Below, piece after piece: positions 53,079-61,235 of a DNA stretch of 64,000 bases (position 1 is the first letter of the stretch; every line of letters begins with the position of its first letter). The notes under the pieces were generated by a model. The model was not told the origin of the DNA. It saw only the letters and a list, made by a program, of their open reading frames with translations, and ran no database searches. A program made the translations under genes and the position numbers. The stretch comes from DASSUW01 sp963844205. Lineage in GTDB: Bacteria > Actinomycetota > Thermoleophilia > Solirubrobacterales > Solirubrobacteraceae. The DNA lies in contig CAWJNK010000014.1 in NCBI GenBank assembly GCA_963844205.1, positions 1,488,001 to 1,552,000 on the forward strand, given 5' to 3'.

Positions 53079-53745
53079 GGGCGCAGCTCGCCGCTCGCGC
53101 CCTCGAAGAGCGTCGTCGGAACGACGACGCGGCACGTCGCGGCGCGGTCGCCCTCAAGCCGGGCAAACAGCAACTCAGCGGCCGCCCGCCCGAGCCGCTC
53201 GGCGTCCTGCGCGATCACCGTCAGGCCGGCTCCACGGCGGCGGCGAGCACGAGATCGTCAAAGCCCACCAGCGCGATCCTGCGCTGGAGGCCGAGGGTAC
53301 GCAACCGCTCGACGGCACCCACTGTGATCAGGTTCTGGGCGCTGACGAGCGCGGTCGGCGGGCCTCGACGGCGAGCAGGTCGCCGGCCGCCTCGGAGGCC
53401 GCGCGGGGGTCGTGAAGGTCCATCCGCACGAGCGCCGGATCGGAAGGGCAGCCGGTTGGCCTCCAGCGCCCGGCGGTAGCCGCGAAGCCGTCCGCGGGCG
53501 GTGAAAATGGTCTCGCGGTCGCCGAGGAAGCCGACGCCGCGGCCAGTTGGTGCGCGGTGGCGGCGAAGGCGCCGCCCGCGTTGTCGCTGAGCACGAAGTC
53601 CGCGTCGAGGTAAGCCCGCGGGCGGTCGACGAAGACGACCGCAACGCCGGCGTCGCGCTCCGGCTGCAGGTAGGAATGATCGCGGCCCTATGGCGCGAGG
53701 ATCAGCACGTCGCCCCAGCGCGCGAGGAACGCCTCCGCGAGTTCG
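53075..53745 (-). pseudogene. Second LacI-family regulator, N-terminus lost, frameshifted
   Basis: Only the ligand-binding part is present. It begins RERELAEAFLARWGDVLILA, continues with VVFVDRPRAYLDADFVLSDN, then VGFLGDRETIFTARGRLRGY, and RIALVGFDDLVLAAAVEPA in changing frames, and ends GLTVIAQDAERLGRAAAELL to SGELRP before TGA. The order and spacing match the intact LacI at 47-48 kb, with at least three frame changes. The helix-turn-helix and first about 90 residues are missing; at their place is the end of a VOC-family gene. The final TGA overlaps the PfkB start (ATGA), showing that this was the first gene of the PfkB-AroE operon. Confidence 0.7.
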
Positions 53746-54129
53746 CGCTCGCGGGCGCCGTCCTCGCGCTGGCGCTGCTTGGCCTGCCGGCGGGCGATCA
53801 CCTCGTCCTCCGTGAGCTCCGTCTCGATGAGCTCGATCGGCGCGCCGCCGTCCTCGCTGCAGGCCACGCGAAATCCCTCGAGCAGCTCTTCGGGCCCGTG
53901 GATCACGGTCCTGCCCTGGATCGCCCGATCCAGGTCGTCCACCTTGAACGCGGCGTGCGCCACCGTCTGGATCAGCGGTCGCAGGTCGCAGTCGTCCTCG
54001 AAGCGCATCCACTGCACGCGGAACTCGCTTCCCTCGTAGCCCAAGCTCCACATCTTGAAGTCTGGCGTCTAGCGCACTCCCTCGCGCCGTTCGGTCGTTG
54101 GGGATGCCGATGTGGTGGTACTCGTACAT
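53746..54129 (-). pseudogene. VOC (glyoxalase-like) protein, frameshifted, fused to LacI remnant
   Basis: From ATG at 54129, MYEYHHIGIPNDRTARGSAL opens a vicinal-oxygen-chelate-like protein; the frame shifts near 54060. It continues as MWSLGYEGSEFRVQWMRFED, LIQTVAHAAFKVDDLDRAIQ and EDGGAPIELIETELTEDEVI, strongly typical of this family. At about 53746 it runs without a stop into LacI sequence (QREDGARERELAEAF), so its own end is missing. The fusion point probably marks a deletion that removed the VOC stop and the LacI N-terminus. Confidence 0.6.
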
Positions 54130-54424
54130 CGTCGCTCTCGTCGGCTCGTGGTCTGAGCGCGAACCGTAGTCCTACACGGTTCAGCGTGCATGCGCGCGCG
54201 GCGCCGTCACGCGGCGTCGTTGATCCCGTGGCAGGAGCCGCAGGGTTGCCGCCCACGCGGGGGATGATGACGGTCGCGTGACCGACACAGGCGATCAGGG
54301 TCGCCACCGCCGAGCTGGAGGCGGCGGGCGTGCCGCGGTGGCTGCGCGACCCGGCGCAGGCAGCGCCTGCTGCTTATGGATTGGGGCGGATCGTGCGCGA
54401 TCCGGTCGATGTGCTGCGGCTGCC
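54130..54424. other. Intergenic stretch with a possible plus-strand remnant
   Basis: Between the VOC and methyltransferase remnants no complete gene is seen. On the plus strand around 54285-54420 a frame reads TQAIRVATAELEAAGVPRWL then RDPAQAAPAAYGLGRIVRDP, with good coding character, but it has no clear start or stop and may be the scrap of a lost gene. Confidence 0.35.
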
Positions 54425-55160
54425 CACAGCAGCACGCGCTTGAACGAGAACGGAAACGGCCGCTCGTCGCGAGTTCGGCGGCAAAGAGCTCGCGATAGCG
54501 GGCGACGAAGGCCTAGTACACGCGGTCAGGCAGGCGCCGTCGGTAGTCGGTGAGCAGCGTCCCCTGCACCCAGCCGACTGCTGCACCCGCTTCCGGCAGC
54601 AGGTGCAACTAAAACCCTGCAGCCGCACGTGCTGGGACCGGTAGCCGAGGCAATGGAGCAGGTGCCCGTAACGCTCGAGGGCCAGCGCGGGCGTGCGTCG
54701 GACGTGGCCCCGGAGGGCAGTGCGAAACGGCTCCTCGGCTGCAAGCCGCTCCGCCACGAAGGTGCGATGGATGGTCGTGGCTGGCGGGCATCTGCACGGC
54801 AAGCTGGCCGCCGGGTGACAGGGCGCCCGTGAGTCGCGCGAACAGCTGGTGGTGGTCGTCGATCCAGTGCAGCGCGGCGTTCGAGAAGACCAGATCGACG
54901 GGCTCGGATGGGGCCCATTCGGCGATGTCGGCGCGCCCGAACATCAAGCCATCGCCCGCGTGATCGGCGCACGGCCGAAGCATCGCCGACGACGAGTCAA
55001 CGCCGACCATGGTGCGAGCGCGGGTCGCTCATGCAGCGCCCGGGTGAGTTCGCCTGTGCCGCACCCGGGATCCACCCCGCGGCCTCCCGCGCACGGCTCC
55101 ACCAGGTCGAGCAGGTCAAAGAACGGCGCCGATCGTTCCTTCTCGAACCGTCTGTACTAA
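54425..55160 (-). pseudogene. tam: Trans-aconitate methyltransferase-like gene, degraded
   Basis: A class I SAM-dependent methyltransferase in several frames. The N-terminal piece reads RRFEKERSAPFFDLLDLVEP with the SAM loop DPGCGTGELTRALHE. Then comes MVGVDSSSAMLRPCADHAGD, SEPVDLVFSNAALHWIDDHH and LSPGGQLAVQMPA. The last piece (RTALRGHVRRTPALALERYG, then LLHCLGYRSQHVRL) lies in a further frame, and the following text continues with gaps. The order is that of Tam, which methylates trans-aconitate. At least four frame breaks and the lack of a start codon indicate decay. It is the last gene before the right att site. Confidence 0.6.
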
Positions 55161-55217
55161 GGGCGATCCCCGGCATCGCTCGACACGATTACAAGCCGCC
55201 CGCAGGCGAGACAGGCT

Positions 55218-55324
55218 GTTTCCAGATCGCTTCCACAGGCCGCCTCCCGCGCAGACCAGGAGGCCTAAACGACCCACCGCGCGAATCTTCGGAACCCGAG
55301 TGCTTCCAAAACGCTTCCATACGC
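55218..55324. repeat. GCTTCCA-type repeats near the right att site
   Basis: Four related sequences occur: GTTTCCAGATCGC (55218), GCTTCCACAGGC (55229), GCTTCCAAAACGC (55302) and an exact GCTTCCATACGC (55313-55324). They come as two close pairs with starts 11 bp apart, 68-175 bp inside the right att repeat. The identical 12-mer is tandemly repeated at the left end, fitting arm-type integrase binding sites. Confidence 0.45.
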
Positions 55325-55362
55325 TGCCGCCGCGTGGGAGGTAAGCCGGGTCCTGAAGTAGC

Positions 55363-55387
55363 GAAACCCCGCGTTAGCGGGGCTTTC
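55363..55387 (-). terminator. Terminator hairpin after tRNA-Val
   Basis: CCCCGC, a GTTA loop and GCGGGG are flanked by AAA and TTT. On the minus strand the hairpin is followed by TTTCGC. It starts about 7 bases past the tRNA 3' end. Confidence 0.7.
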
Positions 55388-55391
55388 ACCA

Positions 55392-55435
55392 AGTGGGCGG
55401 TGCCCGGCTCGAACGGGCGACCTCCTGCTTGTAAG
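55392..55435. repeat. Right attachment repeat (inside tRNA-Val)
   Basis: This 44-bp stretch starts AGTGGGCGGTGCCCGGCTCG and covers the 3' half of the complete tRNA-Val gene. It equals 32748-32791 except for one base. Insertion at this position leaves an intact tRNA on the right, the usual outcome for tRNA-targeting integrases. Confidence 0.85.
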
Positions 55436-55467
55436 GCAGGCGCTCTGACCAGCTGAGCTAACCGCCC
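55394..55467 (-). tRNA. tRNA-Val (TAC)
   Basis: The acceptor stem pairs GGGCGGT with ACCGCCC, D-arm GCTCAGCTGGTCAGAGC, anticodon loop CTTACAA with anticodon TAC, and T-arm CGGTTCGAGC-like CCCGTTCGAGCCGGG. It is 74 nt with an A discriminator and no encoded CCA. Its 3' half is the integration site of the 22.7-kb element. Confidence 0.93.
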
Positions 55468-55561
55468 TGGCCCGGATGATCGTAGTCGCCTCGAAGCCCA
55501 GCGCGGCGGCGCCTCCCGCGATCGGGGAGCCGGATGTCGCTCGCGAAGGGTCGCTGCCATC

Positions 55562-55903
55562 ATGCCGCGCATGGACAGGTCGGTGGGTCTGCGCGCCGCG
55601 GTGCTGCAGGGTGCGCTGCTGGCGGTGGTGGCCGTCGCGCTGGCGGCCGCGCTCCCGCGATCGTTCTTCGAGGACTGGGGCTGGCTCGCCGGCCCGGCCG
55701 TGTGGGGCGGGTGCGCGCTGGTGGTCGGCGCCGGGCTGCGACTGCCGCTCGGCGCGGTGCTCGTGGGCGCGGCCCTGTCGGGCCTGCCGATGCTGCTCGG
55801 CGTGGCGGTCGGCGTGCACTGGCTGGGGACGCCGCTGGGATTGACCGGGTTCGGGCTGTGGTGTGCGTGGCTTGCCGGGCGTCGGGTGCCGGTGGTGGCC
55901 TGA
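55562..55903 (+). CDS. Small multi-pass membrane protein
   Basis: A protein of 113 residues with about four hydrophobic segments (VLQGALLAVVAVALAAALP, WLAGPAVWGGCALVVGAG, LGAVLVGAALSGLPMLLGVA and LGLTGFGLWCAWLAG). No family is recognised with certainty. ATG at 55562 or a second one at 55571 may be used. Its TGA stop shares bases with the ATG of the SDR gene (TGATG), so both are probably co-translated. Confidence 0.65.
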   Translation: MPRMDRSVGLRAAVLQGALLAVVAVALAAALPRSFFEDWGWLAGPAVWGGCALVVGAGLRLPLGAVLVGAALSGLPMLLGVAVGVHWLGTPLGLTGFGLWCAWLAGRRVPVVA

Positions 55904-56656
55904 TGGACCTCGGGCTCGAAGGTCGGGTGGCGCTCGTCACGGGGGCGTCGAAGGGGCTCGGACGCGGGATCGCCGAAGCCTTGGTGCGGGAGGGCGCGCG
56001 GGTGGCGATCGCCTCGCGCTCCGAGGAGCGGATCCAGGCCGTGGCGGCGGAGATCGGCGCGCGCGGCTACGTGTTCGACGCCGACGATCCGGGCGCGGCG
56101 GGCGGTGTAGTCGACCGCGTCGAGGCCGACCTCGGGCCGATCGACGTCTACGTCGCGAACACCGGCGGCCCGCCCGCGGGGTCCGATCCGCTCGGATTCT
56201 CGCGCGAGGAGTGGGAGGCCGCGCACCGCTCGCTGGTGCTGACGCCGATGGCGTTCCTCGAGCGGCTGCTGCCCGGGATGCGCGAGCGCGGCTTCGGCCG
56301 CGTCGTCGCCATCGGATCGCTTGCCGTGAGCGAGCCGGTGGACAACCTCCAGCTCTCCAACGCCCACCGCCCGGGGCTGGTCGCGGCGTTCAAGGTGCTG
56401 GCGCGCCAGTGCGCCGAGCGACGGCGTGACGCTCAACCACGTCCACCCGGGGAACATCGCCACCGACCGCATGATCGACACCGCCGGCTCGCTCGAGGCG
56501 GCCCAGGAGCGCGCGCGGGAGACGATCCCGGCCGGCCGCCTCGGGACCGTCGAGGAGCTCGCCGCCGCGACGGTCTTCCTCTGCTCGGTTCCCGCCGGCT
56601 ACATCACCGGCACGTCGCTGCTCGTCGACGGCGGGCTGACGCGAAGCGTCAGCTGA
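55903..56656 (+). CDS. Short-chain dehydrogenase/reductase (frameshifted)
   Basis: An NAD(P)-dependent SDR of about 250 residues after correction. The start MDLGLEGRVALVTGASKGLG has the TGxxxGxG motif near residue 14. VANTGGPPAGSDPLGFSREE replaces the NNAG region in a way usual for this subgroup. GRVVAIGSLAVSEPVDNLQL is followed by SNAHRPGLVAAFKVLARQ, in which the classical YxxxK is replaced by an S-N-x-x-R-type pattern. The frame changes near 56415, after which SDGVTLNHVHPGNIATDRMI and YITGTSLLVDGGLTRSVS complete the protein. Catalysis by the standard Tyr-Lys pair is not expected. Substrate unknown. Confidence 0.78.
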
Positions 56657-56659
56657 TCC

Positions 56660-57282
56660 TCAGCCCAGCCACTCCGATCGCTGCAAGCCGGCGTATGCCT
56701 GGATCGCACCGAAGATGCTCTGGACGATGAACGTCGATGACACCGTGATCCGGACCGTGCCGTACGGGAGGGTCCTCCGCTTCCGCTGGGACGCGTGAGC
56801 CACCAGGTCTCGATCTCCTCGAGCGCCATGCCGTTGCCGAGATGCACATTGACGGTCAACGCGATGCGCTCGCGGGCCACCCGGTAGCAGCGCCGCAGGA
56901 AATGGACGAACAGGTCGACCAAATCTGGGTCGGCGTTCGTGAAGGCGAGCTGGTTCCGGCTCTTGGATCCCTCCGCCCGGTAGAGCATGCAGCCGATCTC
57001 GTGCCGTCGATCGCCTCGCTGCGCCAACGAGCGACCGTGGTGCTGGGCGTCGATGCGCCGCAGCCGCGCGTTGGCGCTCGAACGCGCGGTTCCGCTTCGC
57101 TGGCGGTTGTAGATCGGATTCGCATCGCGCAGTGCCGCCTCCTGCTCGGGAGTCAGCTCCACGTCGGCGACCCAGCGACTTACGCTGCTCGACGAGACGC
57201 CGACCGTCGCCGCGATCACCTTGATCGGAAGCCCCTGCTCGCGACGCAGTCTGCGCGCCTGTTCCCGCTCCGCCAGCTTCAC
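56660..57282 (-). CDS. Helix-turn-helix protein of unknown function (frameshifted)
   Basis: The N-terminal helix-turn-helix (EQGLPIKVIAATVGVSSSSV then SRWVADVELTPEQ) is clear. A second domain follows with GCMLYRAEGSKSRNQLAFTN, DPDLVDLFVHFLRRCYRVAR and VNVHLGNGMALEEIETWWLT. After a frame change near 56800 the protein ends YGTVRITVSSTFIVQSIFGA then IQAYAGLQRSEWLG. A cluster of related actinobacterial proteins has this layout, and the second half resembles LAGLIDADG-type homing proteins, though the motif itself is not evident. About 210 residues. Its 3' end abuts the convergent SDR gene within 4 bp. Confidence 0.6.
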
Positions 57283-57311
57283 GAACGAATGTTCGCATCG
57301 CGGTCGGACAG

Positions 57312-57384
57312 TACCCCCAGTCGGATTCGAACCGACGATCTCTGCCGTGAAAGGGCAGCGTCCTAACCGCTAGACCATGGGGGC
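57312..57384 (-). tRNA. tRNA-Glu (TTC)
   Basis: Acceptor GCCCCCA pairs with TGGGGGT, D-arm GGTCTAGCGGTTAGGACG, anticodon loop CTTTCAC with TTC, and T-arm GTCGGTTCGAATCCGAC. 73 nt, discriminator A, CCA not encoded. It lies 29 bp beyond the start of the helix-turn-helix gene on the same strand. Confidence 0.94.
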
Positions 57385-57396
57385 GCGGATGGCAGT

Positions 57397-57561
57397 CTAC
57401 GCGGCGGGCTCGTCTGGCCAATGGCCGTGCTCGTCGTAGAAACGGCGGGCTTCCTCCTCGCGGTCGCGGTCGCCTCGGCCGGTGGCCAGCGACCACAGGA
57501 TGAAGACGATCAAGGCGATGCCGCCGAGCACGCCGATGATGCTCCAGATCAACTCGGCCAT
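57397..57561 (-). CDS. Small single-helix membrane protein
   Basis: A 54-residue protein with one membrane helix (IWSIIGVLGGIALIVFILWS) and a charged C-terminal tail (DRDREEEARRFYDEHGHWPD). The family is not recognised. Its ATG shares bases with the TVP38 stop (TGATG), so it is probably translated together with that gene. It lies upstream of tRNA-Glu. Confidence 0.7.
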   Translation of the reverse strand: MAELIWSIIGVLGGIALIVFILWSLATGRGDRDREEEARRFYDEHGHWPDEPAA

Positions 57562-58238
57562 CAGGCGGGCACCGCGATCGGTCGGGAGCGGATGAGGCGA
57601 CGGGCGACAAGCGCTCCGCCGGCCGCGGCGGCAACGTAGAGGGTGACCGCGAAGGCGCCTCGGGCGGACAGCGGATCCGAGAGCGCGCCGCCGAGCGAGA
57701 CGTAGGCGATGGTCTTGGGCAGCGCGCCGATAGCCACCGCGGCGAGGAAGGCTCGCGGCCGGATCCCCGCCAGGCCGGCCAGGTAGTTGACGGCGCCGGA
57801 CGGCATGCCGGGCGCCAACCGGCTCGCGAGCACGGCGTTGAAGCCGTTCGCCGCCAACCAGTTGCGCCACCGACGTCCGTGCGGCCCGAGGAGGGAGAGC
57901 ACGGCATCCGCGCCCAGCCGGCGAGCAGCAACCCAGCAGAGCCCGGCGCCGACGAGCGCTGCGGCCAGCGCCAGCGCTGTCCCGGCGACAGCGCCGAACA
58001 GCATGCCCGCGACCGTTGCGATGACGTGGCCCGGGAACAGCGCAAGCCCGAGCGCGCCCCCGGCGAGCACGAACAGCGCCGGACCGGCGAGGCCCGCGCC
58101 GTCCACCCACCGCTCCGCCTCGGCCGGCGTGATGCCGGCGAGGGTCACGCCCGCGAACGCGGCCGCGATCGCAACAGAGAGCGCCGCAAGACGCGCGACG
58201 GCACGGCGACGGCCGGCTCGAAGACCCATACGGGACAT
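57559..58238 (-). CDS. TVP38/DedA-like membrane protein
   Basis: A TVP38/TMEM64 (VTT domain) integral membrane protein of about 225 residues. Helices include ALSVAIAAAFAGVTLAGITP, LFVLAGGALGLALFPGHVIA, VAGTALALAAALVGAGLCWV and AVTLYVAAAAGGALVA. Characteristic motifs are GHVIATVAGMLFGAVAG and NAVLASRLAPGMPSGAVNYL, followed by AGIRPRAFLAAVAIGALPKT. These proteins affect membrane lipid scrambling or ion balance; the exact role is unknown. It is coupled by TGATG with the 54-aa gene and starts 37 bp after tRNA-Lys. Confidence 0.85.
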
Positions 58239-58274
58239 ATCACCGGACCTCGTCGTTCGTTGCGCCTGCTGCAG

Positions 58275-58347
58275 TGCCCCCGCCGGGAATCGAACCCGGG
58301 TCGCGCGGATTAAAAGTCCGCCGCTCTAACCGCTGAGCTACGAGGGC
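58275..58347 (-). tRNA. tRNA-Lys (TTT)
   Basis: Acceptor GCCCTCG pairs with CGGGGGC (one G-T pair), D-arm GCTCAGCGGTTAGAGC, anticodon loop CTTTTAA with TTT, T-arm CCGGGTTCGATTCCCGG. 73 nt, discriminator A, CCA not encoded. Confidence 0.94.
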
Positions 58348-58382
58348 CCCAAGATGGTAAATCGCCGGGCTAAGCTGGCTCC

Positions 58383-59006
58383 GTGCACCCCGGGGATGAG
58401 GGTCGGAGGGTCCCTGCACGGCGGCGCAGGAGGACCCCGGAGGTCGCGGAGCGCGAGATCATCGCAGCTGCCGAGGCGTTGCTGCGCGAGCGGCCGTTCC
58501 GGGAGCTCACCGTCGACGAGGTGATGCGGCGGACCGAGCTCTCGCGGCCCTCGTTCTACGTCTACTTCCGCGACCGCCACCACCTCGTCCTGCGGGTGGT
58601 CGAGCACCTCGGCGCCGAGCTGTTCGAGATGTCCGACCGCTGGCTGCGCGGGAGCGGCGACGGGCCCGACCTCGCGCGGCAGGCGCTCGAGGGGATCGTC
58701 GAGGTCTACGCCGAGCACGGGCCGGTGATGCGCGCGCTCGCCGACGCCGCGGCCGACGACCCCGGCGTCGAGCAGGCGTACCGCGCGATCGTGCAGGGCT
58801 TCGTCGACGCCACGGCCCGCCACATCGAGGCCGAGATCGCGGCCGGTCGGATCCTGCCGCTCGACCCCGTCGAGACCGCCAGCGCGCTCGTGTGGATGAT
58901 GGAGCGCTACCTGAACCTCAGCTTCGGCAGCGAGCCGGCCGCGGACCGCCGTGCGGTCGCCAAGACGCTGACCACCATCTGGACGCGAGTGCTCTACGGC
59001 GCGTAG
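58383..59006 (+). CDS. TetR-family transcriptional regulator
   Basis: A repressor of 207 residues. The N-terminal 20 residues are basic (RRVPARRRRRTP). The TetR helix-turn-helix follows: AAEALLRERPFRELTVDEVM then RRTELSRPSFYVYFRDRHHL. The ligand-binding domain ends with VETASALVWMMERYLNLSFG, similar to the EthR type. GTG at 58383 is the start. It is divergent from tRNA-Lys (36 bp away) and convergent with purH, 10 bp between stops. Target and ligand are unknown. Confidence 0.85.
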   Translation: MHPGDEGRRVPARRRRRTPEVAEREIIAAAEALLRERPFRELTVDEVMRRTELSRPSFYVYFRDRHHLVLRVVEHLGAELFEMSDRWLRGSGDGPDLARQALEGIVEVYAEHGPVMRALADAAADDPGVEQAYRAIVQGFVDATARHIEAEIAAGRILPLDPVETASALVWMMERYLNLSFGSEPAADRRAVAKTLTTIWTRVLYGA

Positions 59007-59016
59007 TGTCGCGAAA

Positions 59017-60585
59017 CTAGTGCCGGAAGTGCCGACGCCCGGTGAAGACCATCGAGATGCCGGCGGCGTCCGCAGCCTCGACGACCTCGTGGTCGCGCAC
59101 CGAGCCGCCGGGCTGGATCACGGCCGTGATCCCGGCTTCGACCGCCAGCTGCGGCCCGTCTGAGAACGGGAAGAACGCGTCCGAGGCCAGCGCGCCGCCG
59201 CTCAGGTCCGCCCCCGCGGCGCGCGCCTTGTCGATCGCGATCCGGACCGAGTCGACCCGGCTCATCTGCCCGGCCCCGATGCCCACCGACGCCAGGTCCC
59301 GCGACAGCACGATCGCATTCGACCGCACGTGCTTGCACACCTTCCAGGCGAACAGCATCTCGCCCCACTCGCGCTCGGACGGCTTGCGCTCGGTGACCAC
59401 CTCCATCTCCGAGCGGTCCTCGAGATCGAGGTCGCGGTCCTGCACCAGGAGGCCGCCGACCACGCGCTTGAGGTCCCACTCCGAGATGTTCACGCGCCGG
59501 CGCTCGCCGTCCTCGAGCACGCGCAGGTTCGGCTTGGCGGAGAACACCGCGACCGCGTCCTCGCCGACGCCGGGCGCGATGACGACCTCGACGAACTGCC
59601 CGGTCAGCGCCTCGGCGAGCTCGGCGTCGATCGGCCGGTTGAAGCAGATGACGCCGCCGAACGCCGACACCGGGTCGCTGGCGAACGCGCGCCGGTAGGC
59701 CTCGATCGCCGAGCTGCCGATCGCGACCCCGCACGGGTTGTTGTGCTTGATGATCGCGCAGGCGGGGACCTCGAACTCCTGCACGAGCAGCCGGCCCGCG
59801 TTGATGTCGAGCACGTTGTTGAACGACAGGTCCTTGCCGCCGAGCTGGCGGACCTGCGAGAGGACGTGCATGCGCGCGCCGACCTGTGAGTAGTAGGCCG
59901 CGCGCTGGTGCGGGTTCTCGCCGTACGAGAGGTCGGTGACCTTCTCGTAGGCGGACATCATCAGCTCCGGGAAGTCGCCCTGCTTCTCGGCGAACCAGCG
60001 CGAGATCGCGGTGTCGTAGCGAGCGGTGTAGGCGAATGCCTCCGCCGCCAGCGACTCGCGCGTCTGCAGCGAGAGCTTGTTCTCGCCCTCGCGGAGCTCC
60101 TGGAGCACGGCGTCGTAGCTCTCGGGCTTGACCGCCACTGCCGTGAACGCGAAGTTCTTGGCGGCCGCGCGGATCATCGTCGGCCCGCCGATGTCGATGT
60201 GCTCGAGCACCTCGTGCTCGGTGACGCCGCGCCGCCCCGCCCACGACTCGAACGGGTAGAGGTTCACGCACACGAGGTCCACGAACTCGACCTCGTGCTC
60301 CTCCGCCGCCGCCATGTGCGCCGGGTCGTCGCGCAGCGCCAGCACGCCGGCGTAGAGCTTCGGGTGCAGCGTCTTGACGCGGCCGCCCATGATCTCCGGG
60401 AAACCCGTGAAGTGCTCGATGTCGCGGACCCCGAGGCCGGCCTCGCGCAGCGTGGCCGCGGTGCCGCCGGTCGACACGAGCTCGATGTCGAGCTCCGCCA
60501 GCCCGCGGGCGAACTCGACGACGCCGGTCTTGTCGGAGACGGACAGCAGCGCGCGGCGGACGCGGACCTCGCCGGGCTGCGTCAT
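59017..60585 (-). CDS. purH: Bifunctional AICAR formyltransferase/IMP cyclohydrolase
   Basis: This enzyme performs the last two steps of inosine monophosphate synthesis. The N-terminal IMP cyclohydrolase (MGS-like) domain reads RALLSVSDKTGVVEFARGLA, IELVSTGGTAATLREAGLGV and HPKLYAGVLALRDDPAHMAA. The formyltransferase domain has SYGENPHQRAAYYSQVGA, CAIIKHNNPCGVAIGSS with catalytic Lys-His, and FSDGPQLAVEAGITAVIQPG, ending in the GRRHFRH tail. ATG at 60585 gives 522 residues, the normal length. It lies 44 bp after purN on the same strand, in a short purine operon. Confidence 0.97.
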   Translation of the reverse strand: MTQPGEVRVRRALLSVSDKTGVVEFARGLAELDIELVSTGGTAATLREAGLGVRDIEHFTGFPEIMGGRVKTLHPKLYAGVLALRDDPAHMAAAEEHEVEFVDLVCVNLYPFESWAGRRGVTEHEVLEHIDIGGPTMIRAAAKNFAFTAVAVKPESYDAVLQELREGENKLSLQTRESLAAEAFAYTARYDTAISRWFAEKQGDFPELMMSAYEKVTDLSYGENPHQRAAYYSQVGARMHVLSQVRQLGGKDLSFNNVLDINAGRLLVQEFEVPACAIIKHNNPCGVAIGSSAIEAYRRAFASDPVSAFGGVICFNRPIDAELAEALTGQFVEVVIAPGVGEDAVAVFSAKPNLRVLEDGERRRVNISEWDLKRVVGGLLVQDRDLDLEDRSEMEVVTERKPSEREWGEMLFAWKVCKHVRSNAIVLSRDLASVGIGAGQMSRVDSVRIAIDKARAAGADLSGGALASDAFFPFSDGPQLAVEAGITAVIQPGGSVRDHEVVEAADAAGISMVFTGRRHFRH

Positions 60586-60629
60586 GTCCCTCCCTCCATC
60601 GGGCGGGGACGATACCTGTGGCCGCCCGC

Positions 60630-61235
60630 TCACCGCGTGACCACCACCCGGCGGGGGTGGGCGGGATCGATCGCGACCGCCCCGCGAGCGATCAGCTCGA
60701 CCGCCTCGCACAGCAGGTCGTGCTCGAGCGGGCGCAGGGCCTCGCGGACCTCGGCGGCGTCGGTCGCGTCCGCGAGCTCGACCGCCCGCTGCGCGATGAC
60801 CGGCCCGGTGTCGACCCCCTCGTCGACGAAGTGGACGGTGACGCCGAACACCTTGACGCCGTAGGCGAGGGCCTGCTCGATCGCGCGCACGCCCGGGAAG
60901 GCGGGCAGGAGCGCGGGATGGACGTTGATGACGCGGCCGGGGAAGCGGGCCAGGAACGCGGGGTCGAGCAGCGCCATGTAACCGGCGAGCACGACGAGCT
61001 CGACGCCGCGGTCGTCGAGCCAGTCCGCGACGGCGCGGTCGCGCGCTGCGCGGTCATCGCCCTCGAATGGGAACTCGGCCGTGGGCACGCCGACGCGACC
61101 GGCACGCTCGAGGGCCGGGGCGCCCGGCTGGTCGGTCGCCACGGCGACGACCTCGACGCCGTGTCGCCCGTGGACGCGATCGAGGATCGCCTGGAGGTTC
61201 GTGCCTGTGCCCGACGCCAGCACGCCGACCCTCAT
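60630..61235 (-). CDS. purN: Phosphoribosylglycinamide formyltransferase
   Basis: PurN transfers a formyl group from 10-formyl-THF to glycinamide ribonucleotide. MRVGVLASGTGTNLQAILDR opens the Rossmann fold. The catalytic region is VVLAGYMALLDPAFLARFPG followed by RVINVHPALLPAFPG with the conserved Asn-His, and VFGVTVHFVDEGVDTGPVIA contributes the Asp. 201 residues. Its ATG overlaps the recQ stop (ATGA), so purN is translated with recQ, and purH follows after 44 bp. Confidence 0.96.
   Translation of the reverse strand: MRVGVLASGTGTNLQAILDRVHGRHGVEVVAVATDQPGAPALERAGRVGVPTAEFPFEGDDRAARDRAVADWLDDRGVELVVLAGYMALLDPAFLARFPGRVINVHPALLPAFPGVRAIEQALAYGVKVFGVTVHFVDEGVDTGPVIAQRAVELADATDAAEVREALRPLEHDLLCEAVELIARGAVAIDPAHPRRVVVTR

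Larger units (their letters stand above)
32748..55435. mobile_element. Integrative element inserted in tRNA-Val
   Basis: A 22.7-kb block lies between the two 44-bp tRNA-Val repeats. It carries xis and int at its left end, pointing to the att site in the usual way. No conjugation (VirB4, relaxase, TraG) or replication gene is visible, so it is a genomic island or mobilisable element rather than a self-transmissible one. Cargo includes an ECF-like sigma factor, an ArdC-like remnant, a haloperoxidase-like protein, a BTAD-fused solute-binding receptor and a fructan utilisation cluster. Several genes at the right end are broken, suggesting an old insertion. The alternative of host DNA trapped between two integration scars cannot be dismissed. 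Confidence 0.75.

Noticed and set aside
32748..55435. A self-transmissible conjugative element
   Set aside because: No relaxase, coupling protein, VirB4-like ATPase or replication gene was found in any frame.
56148..56393. Minus-strand frame inside the SDR gene
   Set aside because: It is antisense to a clear SDR fold and has no recognisable features.
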